This document shows positions 53,993 to 63,499 of a stretch of 64,000 bases of DNA, in pieces. Position 1 is the first letter of the stretch. The number at the start of each line of letters is the position of its first letter. The stretch covers positions 1 through 64,000 of the forward strand of contig CAMAZY010000015.1 in assembly GCA_945863885.1 (NCBI GenBank), given 5' to 3'. The position numbers were made by a program, and so were the translations under genes. The notes beneath the pieces were generated by a model. It worked only from the letters and a program-made list of their open reading frames with translations, had not been told where the DNA came from and did not search any database. The stretch is from an uncultured Clostridia bacterium. GTDB taxonomy: Bacteria; Bacillota; Clostridia; Oscillospirales; Acutalibacteraceae.

Positions 53993-55165
53993 TTATGCCT
54001 TTTTGGCTGTCAGTCTGACGGTGATCTCGTTGACGCAAAAGAGCGCCGCACAAAAACCGACCAGCACAAACGGAAGAATCCGGAAGGTTGTCGCTGCGGC
54101 GATGTAGCCGAACGAAAGCTGAACACCGAAGCCTACCGCATAGGCGCCGCCCATGTGATAGCCCGTGATGTCGGCGGAATATTCACTTCCGAAGCGAGCG
54201 GGTACGCTGTGCAGGACACTCGGAAAGATCGGTCCGAAGCCGGCTCCGATAAGAATCAGACTTAACAGCTTCAGATTCCCGACCGGCAGGAACAGAACGA
54301 GGATTCCGAGAAGGGCAACCGCCGCGCCGCCCCGGATCATCGTGTTGTCCGAAGCTTTCATGGAAATGAAGCCGGAAACAAACCGACCGAGCATAATGCC
54401 GCCGAAATAGACCGAAACCCATTTCGCTGCCGTGTCGGGAGGAAGAGCGAACACATTGACGATATAGGTCGCTCCCCAGGTGCCGATCAGAAATTCCATA
54501 CTGCAATAAAGACCGAGTGAAACAATCCCGGGCAGAACGCCTTTGATTTTCAGAATCTCCAAAAAGCTCTTGCTCTTTTTTTCTGCGGTGTCCTGTGTCC
54601 GGATCTCACCGGGCTTTTCCGCCTCTTTCCATTTCTTCATGGACAACAGCACGACGAGGGCGAAAAACAGCTCTAAAAGCGCAACAAGCCGATAGCCGCT
54701 GCGCCACGAGCCGGACTGCCCGGAAAGAAAATGGGACATAATAATCGGGCTTGCTGTAACGCCGATTCCCCAAAAACAGTGAAGCCAGTTCATGTGCTGC
54801 GACTTGTAGTGAAGCGAAACGAAATTGTTCAGTCCCGTGTCGATGGCGCCGGCGCCGTAGCCTAAAACGACGGCGAAAATCATCATAACAACGATGTTCG
54901 GCGCAAGACTCATTCCGACAAGACCGATTGCCGTAAGAAGCACGGAAACAAAGGTGACCTTACCCGTACCGAATCTGCGGATCATTTTGCCGGCAACGAA
55001 GCTGACCGTTCCGGTGCAAAGTCCGGTAATGACGCTGTAAACCGAGGCGAACGATTCGGCGATGGCAAAGTCGAGGTGAATAACGGGCCACGAAACGCCG
55101 AACAGCGAATCGGGCAGACCGAGAGAAATAAAAACAAGATAGATTACAATAAGAAGTACAGTCAT
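53993..55165 (-). CDS. Major facilitator superfamily transporter
   Basis: The 390-residue protein has twelve predicted membrane helices. YLVFISLGLPDSLFGVSWP, RRFGTGKVTFVSVL and DTGLNNFVSLHYKS recall fucose- and sugar-type permeases of the FHS group more than drug exporters, but the substrate is not readable. The loop between helices 6 and 7 is charged (KWKEAEKPGEIRTQDTAEK). It stands alone. Confidence 0.88.
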   Translation of the reverse strand: MTVLLIVIYLVFISLGLPDSLFGVSWPVIHLDFAIAESFASVYSVITGLCTGTVSFVAGKMIRRFGTGKVTFVSVLLTAIGLVGMSLAPNIVVMMIFAVVLGYGAGAIDTGLNNFVSLHYKSQHMNWLHCFWGIGVTASPIIMSHFLSGQSGSWRSGYRLVALLELFFALVVLLSMKKWKEAEKPGEIRTQDTAEKKSKSFLEILKIKGVLPGIVSLGLYCSMEFLIGTWGATYIVNVFALPPDTAAKWVSVYFGGIMLGRFVSGFISMKASDNTMIRGGAAVALLGILVLFLPVGNLKLLSLILIGAGFGPIFPSVLHSVPARFGSEYSADITGYHMGGAYAVGFGVQLSFGYIAAATTFRILPFVLVGFCAALFCVNEITVRLTAKKA

Positions 55166-55229
55166 TTTTATCCTTTCAGATGCTCAGAATGCTTGAAACA
55201 GCTGCCGAGAGTCAATACAAGTTTCTAAG

Positions 55230-55403
55230 TAACCTCTGAATAAATCACAGCAAATGCTTTGATGTACAGCTTACTTGCAAATTTTCCGCCAGAACAGCAC
55301 AAAAACTGCTTGAAATCCGCCAGGATTCCTGCACAGTTTTTGCACTTTTCTGACGAAAAATTTGACGGCGCAATCTGCACATCAGATTGAATCAGAGCTT
55401 CCC
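55230..55403. mobile_element. Palindromic MITE-like element
   Basis: The left end AACCTCTGAATAAATC and the reverse complement of the right end (GGAAGCTCTGATTCAATC) are similar terminal inverted repeats, with TA on both outer sides. The inner arms pair too: CAAATTTTCCGCCAGAACAG on the left matches the reverse complement of the right arm (CTGACGAAAAATTTG). The whole 174 bases form one long imperfect hairpin and no gene, as in miniature inverted-repeat transposable elements. Confidence 0.7.
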
Positions 55404-55404
55404 T

Positions 55405-55441
55405 AAAAAAACGGCACGAAGTATTTCGCACCGTTTTTTTA
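55405..55441. terminator. Terminator after the M23 peptidase gene
   Basis: ACGGCACGAA (55411-55420) pairs with TTCGCACCGT (55425-55434, one mispair inside). Leftward it ends in a seven-base T-run; an A-run on the other side allows both directions. Confidence 0.85.
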
Positions 55442-55462
55442 TTTGTCCGGACAGATTCGGTT

Positions 55463-57613
55463 TTAACCGATATAGGAAAGCGGATTGACCTTGCTGCCGT
55501 GTTTGATGACTTCGAAATGCAGGTGCGGTCCGGTGACGTTTCCGGTTGAACCGATCTTACCGATCTGCTGACCCTGATATACTTTCTGACCGACACGGAC
55601 GGTAATCGAACCGGGATACATATGGGCGTATCTTGTCTGGATACCGTTACCGTGATCAATGACAACGGTGTGACCGTAGCCGGAATAGCCGGAAACGGCA
55701 ACGACAACGGTTCCCGAAGCGGACGCTACGACCGGTGCACCTGTTGAACTTCCGCCGCCGCGTACAATGTCAACACCGCCGTGGAAGCTCCAGCCCGAAA
55801 TGCTCGGACTGCGGTAGCCGTAGCGTGACGAAAGGCTGTATGCGCCTCTTGTCGGCCAGATGAAGCCTCTTGATGTAGACGGCGTATAGGAACCCGACGA
55901 AGAACCGGAGAACACGCTCTTGGTTCCGACAAGAATAATCTTGTTGACGGGCGACTTGACCTGCTTTTCGGAAATAACGGTCGAATAGCTCTTTTCGCCG
56001 TTGATATAGGTGACAAGCTCAGTGATCTTGTTGATGCCGTTTTTGCCCTCCTGAGAAACTTTCTTCGAGCCTTTGTTCAGCGAGGAGCTGTCTTTGGTGA
56101 TCGTTTCAAACGGAATCTTCTGAGTCCTGACCGTCGTTTTCATGACCTTGATGCGGACATAATTTGTTTCGGCGGCCACAAGAAGCTTCGAGCCTTTTTT
56201 TATTTCCTTAAAATCGTAATCAGGATTGAGTGCCTTGAGCTGTTTTAATGTCAGCGAATATTTTTTGGCGATTGATTTTGCCGTTTCGCCTTTTTTGACC
56301 TTATGATATACTGCCTCGGACTTCGGCTTGTTGAGCGTGTTTTTCAGCTTCAGGGAATCCCATATCGTATCTTCGTTATTCGGATAAAGACCCTGAACAT
56401 AGCTGATTTCTTCAACAAAGGCGACGATGGTTCCGTCGGTCGCTTTCGCCTTGGCGGGGGCGATGATTCCGTTAAAGACCGAAACTGCGTCGGATTCGTT
56501 GCTGACGGCGCAAAGGAACTCACCGTCGAGATAGATGCCGCACGCCTTGACAAGGGTCGTGTCCGTCGCTTCAATCAGATTTTCGCAAAGCATAGTTTCG
56601 TTGCTCAGCTCATTGAGACTGATGCGGGCGATTTTATAAGCCGGCTCTTTTTCGAGCGATTCGTTCTGATCGGTGCCGACACTTGCCGGTAAAAGCTCAA
56701 GGGCACGGCTTCTTGCTTTTTCAAAGGTGGCCTCGTCTTCAATGTACCCGATGTGCGCGCCGTTGTAAATGACGTCGAGCGCAAATGTTTTTTCGTTGGC
56801 AAGACTGAATACAGAGAGGGCAACCGCTATAATAACAATCGGAAAAGCGGCGTTGAAAACCGATTTCCAGAACAGGCTGTGCCGGGAAAAGGAGAGCACG
56901 AAGTATTTCCAGAGAGCTTTTATCAAAGACGGCTTTTTTCCTTCGTCCTTGATTTTTGCCTGCTTGCGGATGATTTTCAGCTCATAGCGAATGCCTTTTG
57001 CTTCCGTTGAAAAAGTTTTCGGCATGGAGACGAAAGCGTTTTTGATTTTTCCGAACAGCTTTTTCAGTGCGGAAAAGAGAAGCAAAAACGGAATCGCAAG
57101 AATTACGCCGTACTTTTCGAAAAAGCCTTTTACCGTCTTGACGGTAACGGCACCGAGCGTTTCAATATAAAAGGGGATAGAGGAAAGGAAAAAGGTAAGC
57201 TGCTTTTTGAAGTCCGGCTTTTCCTGCCTTTTGGACGGTCGTTCCTTTTTCGGCGGCTTTTGAGAAGAAAGAGGTTCTTCTTCGCCCGTCAGCTCAATCG
57301 GTTCGATTGTTTCGGCGGCTTCTTTTCCGTCGAAAGCGCAGTAGCTTTCCTCATCGTCGTCATAGTAATAGCTGTCTTGTGAGTAGGTATCCGGGGCTTC
57401 CGGTTCCTTTTCTCCGCACGTTTCGCTTTCTTCGGCTTCGGCTTCGGCAGAATCCGGAACGGTTTCTTCTTCGCTTTCGGTATCTTCAGCCCGAACACTT
57501 TCCGGTTCGGTTTTTTCGACTTCGGATGGACTGATTTCAGTCGGATTCTCCGTCACAAACTTGCTTTCTTCCTCTCCGGAATCGGGGCGGTTGCTGTTTT
57601 CGCCGTCGGACAT
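55463..57613 (-). CDS. Type II membrane M23 peptidase with LysM and G5 domains
   Basis: The 716-residue protein has an acidic, low-complexity cytoplasmic N-terminus (1-130, rich in Glu and Ser), a basic stretch, a membrane helix at about 248-272, an outer spacer domain, LysM (about 430-475, KKGETAKSIAKKYSLT), G5 (about 478-555) and a C-terminal M23 endopeptidase (about 600-716) with HGGVDIV, YAHM and HLHFEV as zinc and catalytic residues. It should bind peptidoglycan and cut cross-bridge peptides during growth or separation. All zinc ligands appear present, so it is active rather than an EnvC-like regulator. It follows luxS by 89 bases. Confidence 0.92.
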   Translation of the reverse strand: MSDGENSNRPDSGEEESKFVTENPTEISPSEVEKTEPESVRAEDTESEEETVPDSAEAEAEESETCGEKEPEAPDTYSQDSYYYDDDEESYCAFDGKEAAETIEPIELTGEEEPLSSQKPPKKERPSKRQEKPDFKKQLTFFLSSIPFYIETLGAVTVKTVKGFFEKYGVILAIPFLLLFSALKKLFGKIKNAFVSMPKTFSTEAKGIRYELKIIRKQAKIKDEGKKPSLIKALWKYFVLSFSRHSLFWKSVFNAAFPIVIIAVALSVFSLANEKTFALDVIYNGAHIGYIEDEATFEKARSRALELLPASVGTDQNESLEKEPAYKIARISLNELSNETMLCENLIEATDTTLVKACGIYLDGEFLCAVSNESDAVSVFNGIIAPAKAKATDGTIVAFVEEISYVQGLYPNNEDTIWDSLKLKNTLNKPKSEAVYHKVKKGETAKSIAKKYSLTLKQLKALNPDYDFKEIKKGSKLLVAAETNYVRIKVMKTTVRTQKIPFETITKDSSSLNKGSKKVSQEGKNGINKITELVTYINGEKSYSTVISEKQVKSPVNKIILVGTKSVFSGSSSGSYTPSTSRGFIWPTRGAYSLSSRYGYRSPSISGWSFHGGVDIVRGGGSSTGAPVVASASGTVVVAVSGYSGYGHTVVIDHGNGIQTRYAHMYPGSITVRVGQKVYQGQQIGKIGSTGNVTGPHLHFEVIKHGSKVNPLSYIG

Positions 57614-57702
57614 ATTCTCACCTCTTTTACCTTTTGATTTTTATAGTATACCATATCTGCTGTGATTTTGCAAATCAGCGAGGTTTTCTTGCGATACACC
57701 GC

Positions 57703-58170
57703 TTATTCTGCGGTCGGATAGGTGAGCTTTCCGGCTGTCCATTCGCTGAGAACCGCCAGCATATCTTCGGCAATTTCTTTTGCACCGGCAAGGTCGTGGT
57801 CACGGTAGTTTCCGCACTCCTTTTCACTTGCGCCGGGGATCTCGCCCTCAAAGCCGGCGCAGAAGTCAAACGCTTTTTTTGTCGTTTCAATCGCCTTTTC
57901 GGGAGAAACGGTATCTCTTACAATGAAATAAAAGCCCGTGCGGCAGCCCATGGGGCCGAAGTAGATGACGCTGTCTTTGATATCGCTGTTTCTGACAAAG
58001 GTCGCAAAAAGATGTTCGAGGGTGTGGATCGCTCCGTTTTCCATAACCGGCTCACGGTTCGGAAGCTTTGTGCGGATATCGTATGTGACACAGTCGCCGT
58101 CAACACGGGAGGTGTACATTCCTTTCGGTAAAATGGTGTGGTCGATGGTGAAGCTTGCTATCTTTTTCAT
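57703..58170 (-). CDS. luxS: S-ribosylhomocysteine lyase
   Basis: The 155-residue protein has the LuxS zinc motif HTLEH (HxxEH, residues 50-54), the catalytic Cys in PMGCRTGFY and the third ligand Cys in SEKECGNYRDHDL. It cleaves S-ribosylhomocysteine to homocysteine and the AI-2 precursor DPD. Length is normal. It sits 13 bases after recG, an unusual partner, so its control may be by the run starting at ymdB. Confidence 0.97.
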   Translation of the reverse strand: MKKIASFTIDHTILPKGMYTSRVDGDCVTYDIRTKLPNREPVMENGAIHTLEHLFATFVRNSDIKDSVIYFGPMGCRTGFYFIVRDTVSPEKAIETTKKAFDFCAGFEGEIPGASEKECGNYRDHDLAGAKEIAEDMLAVLSEWTAGKLTYPTAE

Positions 58171-58183
58171 GTTCTTTTTCCTT

Positions 58184-60220
58184 TCAGTTGAGTGTAGTGG
58201 AATGGGTCTGACTGAAGAGCCGTTCGACGGCCTTTTTCAAAGCGGCGTTTTTCGCAAGAGAAAGCGTTTCATCCTCGTTGATGACGCTTTTCGCCGCCTG
58301 CTGTGCTTTTTTGAGCGTGACCGTGTCTTCTAACAGATCGGCAATCCTCAGCTTCGGCAGTCCGTGCTGACGCGAGCCGAAGAAGTCACCGGGTCCGCGC
58401 AGTTTCAGATCGGCGTCGGCGATTTTGAATCCGTCGTCGGTTTTGCAAAGTGTGTCAAGCCGCTGCTTTGTTTTTTCGCCCTGACTGTTGCTGATTAAAA
58501 CGCAGTAGGACTGCTCACTTCCTCTTCCGACACGGCCGCGAAGCTGATGAAGCTGAGAAAGGCCGAAGCAGTCTGCGTCCTCGATTACCATTAAAACGGC
58601 GTTCGGGACATCAATTCCGACCTCGACTACCGTTGTCGAAACCAACAGCCCGATTTTCCCGTCGGCAAAGTCCTGCATGACCTGCTTTTTTTCTTTCGGC
58701 CTCATCTTGCCGTGAAGAAGTCCGACCGAGTAGCCTGAAAAGACCGTTTTCTGCAATTTTTCGGCGTAGTCGGCGGCGGCTGTCCGGGACGACTCGTTTT
58801 GTTCGACAAGAGGACAGACCATATAGGCCTGAAGCCCTTTGTCAAGATGCTTTTTGATGAAGTTATAGACCCTCGGCTTATACGAGGAATCCACACAGTA
58901 GGTTTTGATATGCTTTCTTCCTTTCGGAAGTTCATCAATGATGCTGATGTCAAGCTCGCCGTAAATCATAAGCGAAAGCGTTCTCGGAATCGGCGTGGCG
59001 GACATAATCAGCACATGAGGGTTTTCGCCTTTGTCGCTGAGAGTGCCTCTTTGCCGGACGCCGAAGCGGTGCTGTTCGTCGGTCACAACAAGCCCGAGGG
59101 ACGAAAACTCCACGTCGTCCGTCAATAAAGCGTGCGTGCCGACAATAATATCGGCTTCTCCGTTGCGGATTCTTTCTTTCAGCTTTCTTTTGTTGGCGGC
59201 GGTAACACTGCCCGTCAGAAGCTCCACCCGTATTCCGTCGGGCATCATTTTTTGAAGCGTATCTCTGTGCTGAACGGCAAGCAGCTCCGTCGGCGCCATA
59301 AAAGCGCACTGATAGCCGTTTCTGACCGCCGAATACATGACGGCGGCGGCAACGACCGTTTTTCCCGAACCGACGTCGCCTTGGATCAGCCGGTTCATCG
59401 GAATGTCCCGTTTCATATCTTCCGCTATGGCAGCGACTGCTTTTTTCTGTGCCCCCGTAAGCGTAAAGGGGAGTGTGGAAAGAAACTGTCCGGTAAAGTC
59501 TTCCGGTATACGGACACCCGTATTTTCCCGGCTTTTTCGTCTGAGCACAAGCATTCCCGCCTGAAGAACAAAAAGCTCCTCAAAAATCAGCCGCCTGCGT
59601 GCAATCTCGATGTCCTTTGCACAGGTCGGAAAATGGATATTCCGTACGGCGTACAGCTCGTGGCAAAGCTGATTTTCCCGGCGGATTTCGTCGGGAATCA
59701 CGTCCTGTGACGGTAGATCCGAAAAGAATCGGATGGCGCTTTTTACCGCCTGACCGATCAGATTGGAAGTGAGTCCTGCCGTCTGTGGATAAATCGGCGA
59801 AAACGGTTCGTCGGAATTTGCGGGTTTTACGATCGGGCTGGCCATTTCAAGACCGTTCGATCCTGACGTGACTTTTCCGAGAAAATAGTATTCATTGTTT
59901 TCAATCAGCTTTTTCGCCTGATAAGCGCTGTTGAAAATGTTGATCGTCAGCCTTCCCGTTCCGTCGGAAACGGCGGTTTTGAAGATGGTGAGATCTTTCC
60001 GGATCCGGTTTTCGGTCGGGTTATGCAGGACGAAAGCCCTGATGCAATAGGTTTCGCCGGCGGTAAGAAAACGGATTTCGGCAGGAGAACTGAAGTCAAG
60101 GTAGCTTCTCGGATAAAAATGCAAAAGCTCCCATACCGTTTCGACATCAAGCTTTTTAAAATATCCGGCTCTCTTTTCGCCGACGCCCTTAAGATATCTT
60201 ACACTGCTGTCAAGCTCCAC
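58184..60220 (-). CDS. recG: ATP-dependent DNA helicase RecG
   Basis: The 678-residue protein has the N-terminal wedge/OB domain (about 1-160), Walker A GDVGSGKT, Walker B DEQH, SATPIPRTL and QLHQLRGRVGRG in its helicase core and C-terminal TRG part. It remodels stalled forks and Holliday junctions. The start is GTG at 60220 behind a strong AAGGAGGT. It lies 23 bases after the solute-binding protein gene. Confidence 0.97.
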   Translation of the reverse strand: MELDSSVRYLKGVGEKRAGYFKKLDVETVWELLHFYPRSYLDFSSPAEIRFLTAGETYCIRAFVLHNPTENRIRKDLTIFKTAVSDGTGRLTINIFNSAYQAKKLIENNEYYFLGKVTSGSNGLEMASPIVKPANSDEPFSPIYPQTAGLTSNLIGQAVKSAIRFFSDLPSQDVIPDEIRRENQLCHELYAVRNIHFPTCAKDIEIARRRLIFEELFVLQAGMLVLRRKSRENTGVRIPEDFTGQFLSTLPFTLTGAQKKAVAAIAEDMKRDIPMNRLIQGDVGSGKTVVAAAVMYSAVRNGYQCAFMAPTELLAVQHRDTLQKMMPDGIRVELLTGSVTAANKRKLKERIRNGEADIIVGTHALLTDDVEFSSLGLVVTDEQHRFGVRQRGTLSDKGENPHVLIMSATPIPRTLSLMIYGELDISIIDELPKGRKHIKTYCVDSSYKPRVYNFIKKHLDKGLQAYMVCPLVEQNESSRTAAADYAEKLQKTVFSGYSVGLLHGKMRPKEKKQVMQDFADGKIGLLVSTTVVEVGIDVPNAVLMVIEDADCFGLSQLHQLRGRVGRGSEQSYCVLISNSQGEKTKQRLDTLCKTDDGFKIADADLKLRGPGDFFGSRQHGLPKLRIADLLEDTVTLKKAQQAAKSVINEDETLSLAKNAALKKAVERLFSQTHSTTLN

Positions 60221-60243
60221 GCTTCAGTACCTCCTTTCGGAAT

Positions 60244-61797
60244 TTATGAAAAGCTCCAGGAATAGATGTTGGCGAAAATATCGTTTTCGCTGACGGTGCC
60301 CTCAAATTTCAGCTCTCTTGAATAATAGGCGATGCCGTATCGGTAGCCGATGGGAATGAACGGCTTGTATTCGTCAAAAACCTTGTCAAAGGTTGAAACG
60401 TCGATTTTTCCGGCGGCAAAGTCCGTATAGGCTTTTGCAACGGTTGAACCGGAGTCGACCGTATAGCTTGCTTCGCCGTTTTCGGAAAAGAAAGGCGAAA
60501 GATTCATGTCCGAAGTCAGCTTGATTTCACCGATATACAGGTCAAAGTCGCCTTCCCGGAGTCTTTCTTTGTATTCGTCGAATTCGACTGCCTCGACCGT
60601 GGCGTCGATTCCGACCTCTTTTAGCTCGCCGGCAATCAGTTTTGCCGCCTTGCGCTTTTCTTCACTTTCACTGTTGACTAATACCGTTATTTCGATAAAG
60701 TCAAAGTTTTTCGAACGGTATTCGTTATTTTCGTAGGCATAAATATAGCCGCATTCTTCAAGAAGCTGTTCGGCAAGAACCGTCTGCCTTTTCGGCGTCT
60801 GGGCCGAGTAGGCGGAAACGGCGCTCCAATCGGGATTAAATACCGTTGCGCAGGGTTTCAAGAGTGAATTGTACGCTGTGGAACAGACGGCGGAAAGGTC
60901 GACAGCGGCTTCAACGGCGTTTTTTAACCGCATATCCGAAAAATAGTCTGCGTTGTTATTGAAGCCGAGAAAAACGATCGTGTTCATCGGGATTTCCACT
61001 GTTCCTGCGCTGATTTGTTTTCTTTGAGATTTCTCGCTCATATCGTCATACATGAACGAAATATCGCCGATCTGAAGCTGATAAAGCTCGCCGCTTTCAG
61101 CGTTGGCAGGGGAAAGATAAATTCTGGCTTGTTCCGGTTCCTCGTTCCGGGTGTTCTGGCTGTTTACCGAAAGGTAGTATTCTCCGTCGGCTTTTTTGAA
61201 CATATATCTTCCGCTTCCCGTCGGAAAGTTTTTTGTGAGCGTTCCGCTTTTAGCAACGGGAAAATCAAGACAGTTGACAGCGTAAATGTTTTCCTGTCGG
61301 AGAGCAAAGCGGATGCTGTCTGCGTCCTGTCCGACGGCGGCGGATGTGAAAATGTTCAGTCTTGACGAATAAACGGGGCTGTTCTTTGCCGCTTTAAAAG
61401 AAGCGATCACATCGTTGACGGTCAAAGGCGAGCCGTCCGAAAAATACAGCCCGTCGTTTAAGGTTACCGTCAGGATTTTCTTTTCGAGGCTGTATGATTT
61501 TGCAAGAACGGGAACGGCATTGTAGGAGGAATCGAGAACAAAAAGAGAATCGTAAACAAGTGTTGCAATGTTCTTGTTGGTCGTGCTTTCGGTTTCGAAC
61601 GGGTTGAACGACTGCTTGGCGTTATAGCTTAGTGAGATCTTCCGTGTTTCCGTCTTTGCTACCTCGGCAGTGGTTTCTGTCTCGTCCTGAGCCGAAACGG
61701 CGGTAGGTTCATCGGGTGTTTCTTCGTTTCTTTTACAGCCGGAAAAAACAGAAAGAATGAGACTTAAACAAATAAGCAGGGCAAGTAGTTTTTTCAT
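60244..61797 (-). CDS. Family 5 extracellular solute-binding lipoprotein
   Basis: The 517-residue protein has a lipoprotein signal peptide with Cys21 in VFSGC, a short Thr/Glu-rich linker, and the SBP_bac_5 fold: NPFETESTTNKNIA, SDGSPLTVNDVIASF (the family's DG..LTA.DV..S) and later RLREGDFDLYIGEI. Such proteins bring oligopeptides, nickel or sugars to ABC permeases. No permease or ATPase lies nearby, and the neighbours are ymdB and recG, so it is orphaned here. Confidence 0.9.
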   Translation of the reverse strand: MKKLLALLICLSLILSVFSGCKRNEETPDEPTAVSAQDETETTAEVAKTETRKISLSYNAKQSFNPFETESTTNKNIATLVYDSLFVLDSSYNAVPVLAKSYSLEKKILTVTLNDGLYFSDGSPLTVNDVIASFKAAKNSPVYSSRLNIFTSAAVGQDADSIRFALRQENIYAVNCLDFPVAKSGTLTKNFPTGSGRYMFKKADGEYYLSVNSQNTRNEEPEQARIYLSPANAESGELYQLQIGDISFMYDDMSEKSQRKQISAGTVEIPMNTIVFLGFNNNADYFSDMRLKNAVEAAVDLSAVCSTAYNSLLKPCATVFNPDWSAVSAYSAQTPKRQTVLAEQLLEECGYIYAYENNEYRSKNFDFIEITVLVNSESEEKRKAAKLIAGELKEVGIDATVEAVEFDEYKERLREGDFDLYIGEIKLTSDMNLSPFFSENGEASYTVDSGSTVAKAYTDFAAGKIDVSTFDKVFDEYKPFIPIGYRYGIAYYSRELKFEGTVSENDIFANIYSWSFS

Positions 61798-61807
61798 CGT
61801 CTTTCTC

Positions 61808-62584
61808 CTAACTGATCATGATTCTTTCGGCACCGAGACACCGTCCGCTTTTTTCGTCGATTTCAAAAATACAGCCGCTTAAAAAGCAGGGGTTATCGTC
61901 TGCGGTGTCGAACCGTGCGGGAAGATTGGTTTTGAATTTTTCGATGATGATCTCTTTCTTTACGCCGAGAACTGAATTTGACGGGCCGCACATACCGATA
62001 TCGGTGATATATCCCGTTGAGCCCGGCAAAACGCATTCGTCGGCGGTAAGCACATGGGTGTGTGTTCCGAAAACAGCGGAGACCCGTCCGTCAAGATAGA
62101 AACCGAGCGCCTGCTTTTCGCTTGTCGCTTCGGCGTGAAAGTCAACAAGAATGATCTTGAAATCCCGAAGCTGACTGAGCGCCTTATCGGCAGAAAGAAA
62201 GGGATTATCGAAGCTGTCGCCCATGGAGACGTTGCCCATAAGATTGACAACCGCAACCCGGACCCGGCCGAGATCGATGATACCGATGCCTTTTCCGGGT
62301 ACGTCGGACGGATAGTTGAACGGCCGTATGATATCGTCTCTTTCGTCAAGAAGCTCCCGGCTTTCGGGACGCCGGAAGGCGTGGTTGCCGGTGGTGATAA
62401 AGTCTACACCGCTTGCAAAAAGGTGTTCGGCACTTCCCTTGGTTATACCGTTACCCTTGGCACTGTTTTCGCCGTTGGCAATACAAAGGTCGACGCCCTT
62501 GAGCTTTTTTAAAGCCGGCAGTTTTTTTCTTACAAAGTCGCAGCCCGAAGAAGAGACTACGTCGCCTAAACATAAAATAACCAT
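61808..62584 (-). CDS. ymdB: YmdB-family metallophosphoesterase
   Basis: The 258-residue protein has calcineurin-like metal motifs GDVVSS, NGEN, GNHAF, HAE and GTHTHV and belongs to the TIGR00282 family; Bacillus YmdB is a phosphodiesterase that hydrolyses 2',3'-cAMP and affects biofilm and motility. I chose the ATG at 62584, where the family start MVILCLGDV begins, over a TTG at 62611. It leads a run with the solute-binding protein (10-base gap), recG and luxS. Confidence 0.92.
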   Translation of the reverse strand: MVILCLGDVVSSSGCDFVRKKLPALKKLKGVDLCIANGENSAKGNGITKGSAEHLFASGVDFITTGNHAFRRPESRELLDERDDIIRPFNYPSDVPGKGIGIIDLGRVRVAVVNLMGNVSMGDSFDNPFLSADKALSQLRDFKIILVDFHAEATSEKQALGFYLDGRVSAVFGTHTHVLTADECVLPGSTGYITDIGMCGPSNSVLGVKKEIIIEKFKTNLPARFDTADDNPCFLSGCIFEIDEKSGRCLGAERIMIS

Positions 62585-62662
62585 ACTATGACTTTGCTCC
62601 CTTTGCAACAAGCAAAAAGAACGGTTCCGCCTCCTTCGGCTGAATTCTGAAAGGGGTAAGAC

Positions 62663-63361
62663 TTAATCGAGATATTCGCTGATATCGAAATCGTCATCGT
62701 CGGGATAGTAGTCCCACCCGTCGTAATAGTTTTTGTCGCTGACCTTGGAAACGGGAATCTCCTCAATCGCTTCAAGTTTTTGTCCGGCTGTCCAAAGAGC
62801 CGGGGTGAGCCGCAGCGTATAACCGCAGCCGGCAGGGGTAAGCCATTCGGACGCTTCGGCTTCGGGCAGGGCATAATTTGCCATCAGCGTCATGATAACG
62901 CCGCCGTGCGTGACAATCGCCGTGTCTTCCGTTCCGGTCTTTAAGATACCGTCAACGATTTTCCGAAAACAGCCGCAGACACGTTCGGCAAATTCAATAT
63001 TCGATTCGCCGAAAGGCGGCCGGACGCCCGGTTCGCCCTTGAGCCACGGGTCGAAAAGCGGTTGCTTTTTATGAAGCTCTTCGGCGCTTTTTCCGTCGAA
63101 TTCGCCGAAATCGTATTCGATCAACTCCTCGATTACAAGCGGCTTTTTATCGGGATAGATAAGCTTTGCCGTCTCGGTACAGCGGGAAAGGGGAGAGGAA
63201 AAAACGAAATCGGCTTCGGGATAAACAAGCTCTTTTTTTAACTGCTCGATTTCCGCAATTCCTTGTTCGCACAAGGGGACGTCGCTGTGTCCGATATAAA
63301 GTCCGTCAAGGTTACCTTGTGTGGTGCCGTGGCGGATCAGATGAATCTTATACGTTTTCAT
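62663..63361 (-). CDS. Histidine phosphatase superfamily protein
   Basis: The 232-residue protein has the phosphohistidine motif LIRHGTTQGN (His10), DGLYIGHSDVPL, SSPLSRCTETA and the second His in VTHGGV. It is of the phosphoglycerate-mutase/alpha-ribazole-phosphatase type; the substrate is unknown. The C-terminus has an acidic tail (DGWDYYPDDDDFD). It has its own promoter at 63391-63419 and lies 78 bases before ymdB. Confidence 0.9.
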   Translation of the reverse strand: MKTYKIHLIRHGTTQGNLDGLYIGHSDVPLCEQGIAEIEQLKKELVYPEADFVFSSPLSRCTETAKLIYPDKKPLVIEELIEYDFGEFDGKSAEELHKKQPLFDPWLKGEPGVRPPFGESNIEFAERVCGCFRKIVDGILKTGTEDTAIVTHGGVIMTLMANYALPEAEASEWLTPAGCGYTLRLTPALWTAGQKLEAIEEIPVSKVSDKNYYDGWDYYPDDDDFDISEYLD

Positions 63362-63390
63362 TCGTGACCTCCATCAGATAAATCTTTTCA

Positions 63391-63419
63391 ATTATACTCC
63401 GTTTTTTCGTAAATTTCAA
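63391..63419 (-). promoter_or_regulatory. Promoter of the histidine phosphatase gene
   Basis: On the minus strand TTGAAA (63414-63419) and TATAAT (63391-63396) are 17 bases apart. Confidence 0.8.
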
Positions 63420-63468
63420 CTATTCAACAAACGGAGGTCTTATTTTCGGACATGGGGGACAGCCCGGC

Positions 63469-63497
63469 TTGAAAAAAGACCGGAAAGGCGGTATAAT
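63469..63497 (+). promoter_or_regulatory. Orphan rightward promoter
   Basis: TTGAAA (63469-63474) and TATAAT (63492-63497) with a 17-base spacer point into gene-free repeat DNA to the window end. Confidence 0.6.
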
Positions 63498-63499
63498 TG

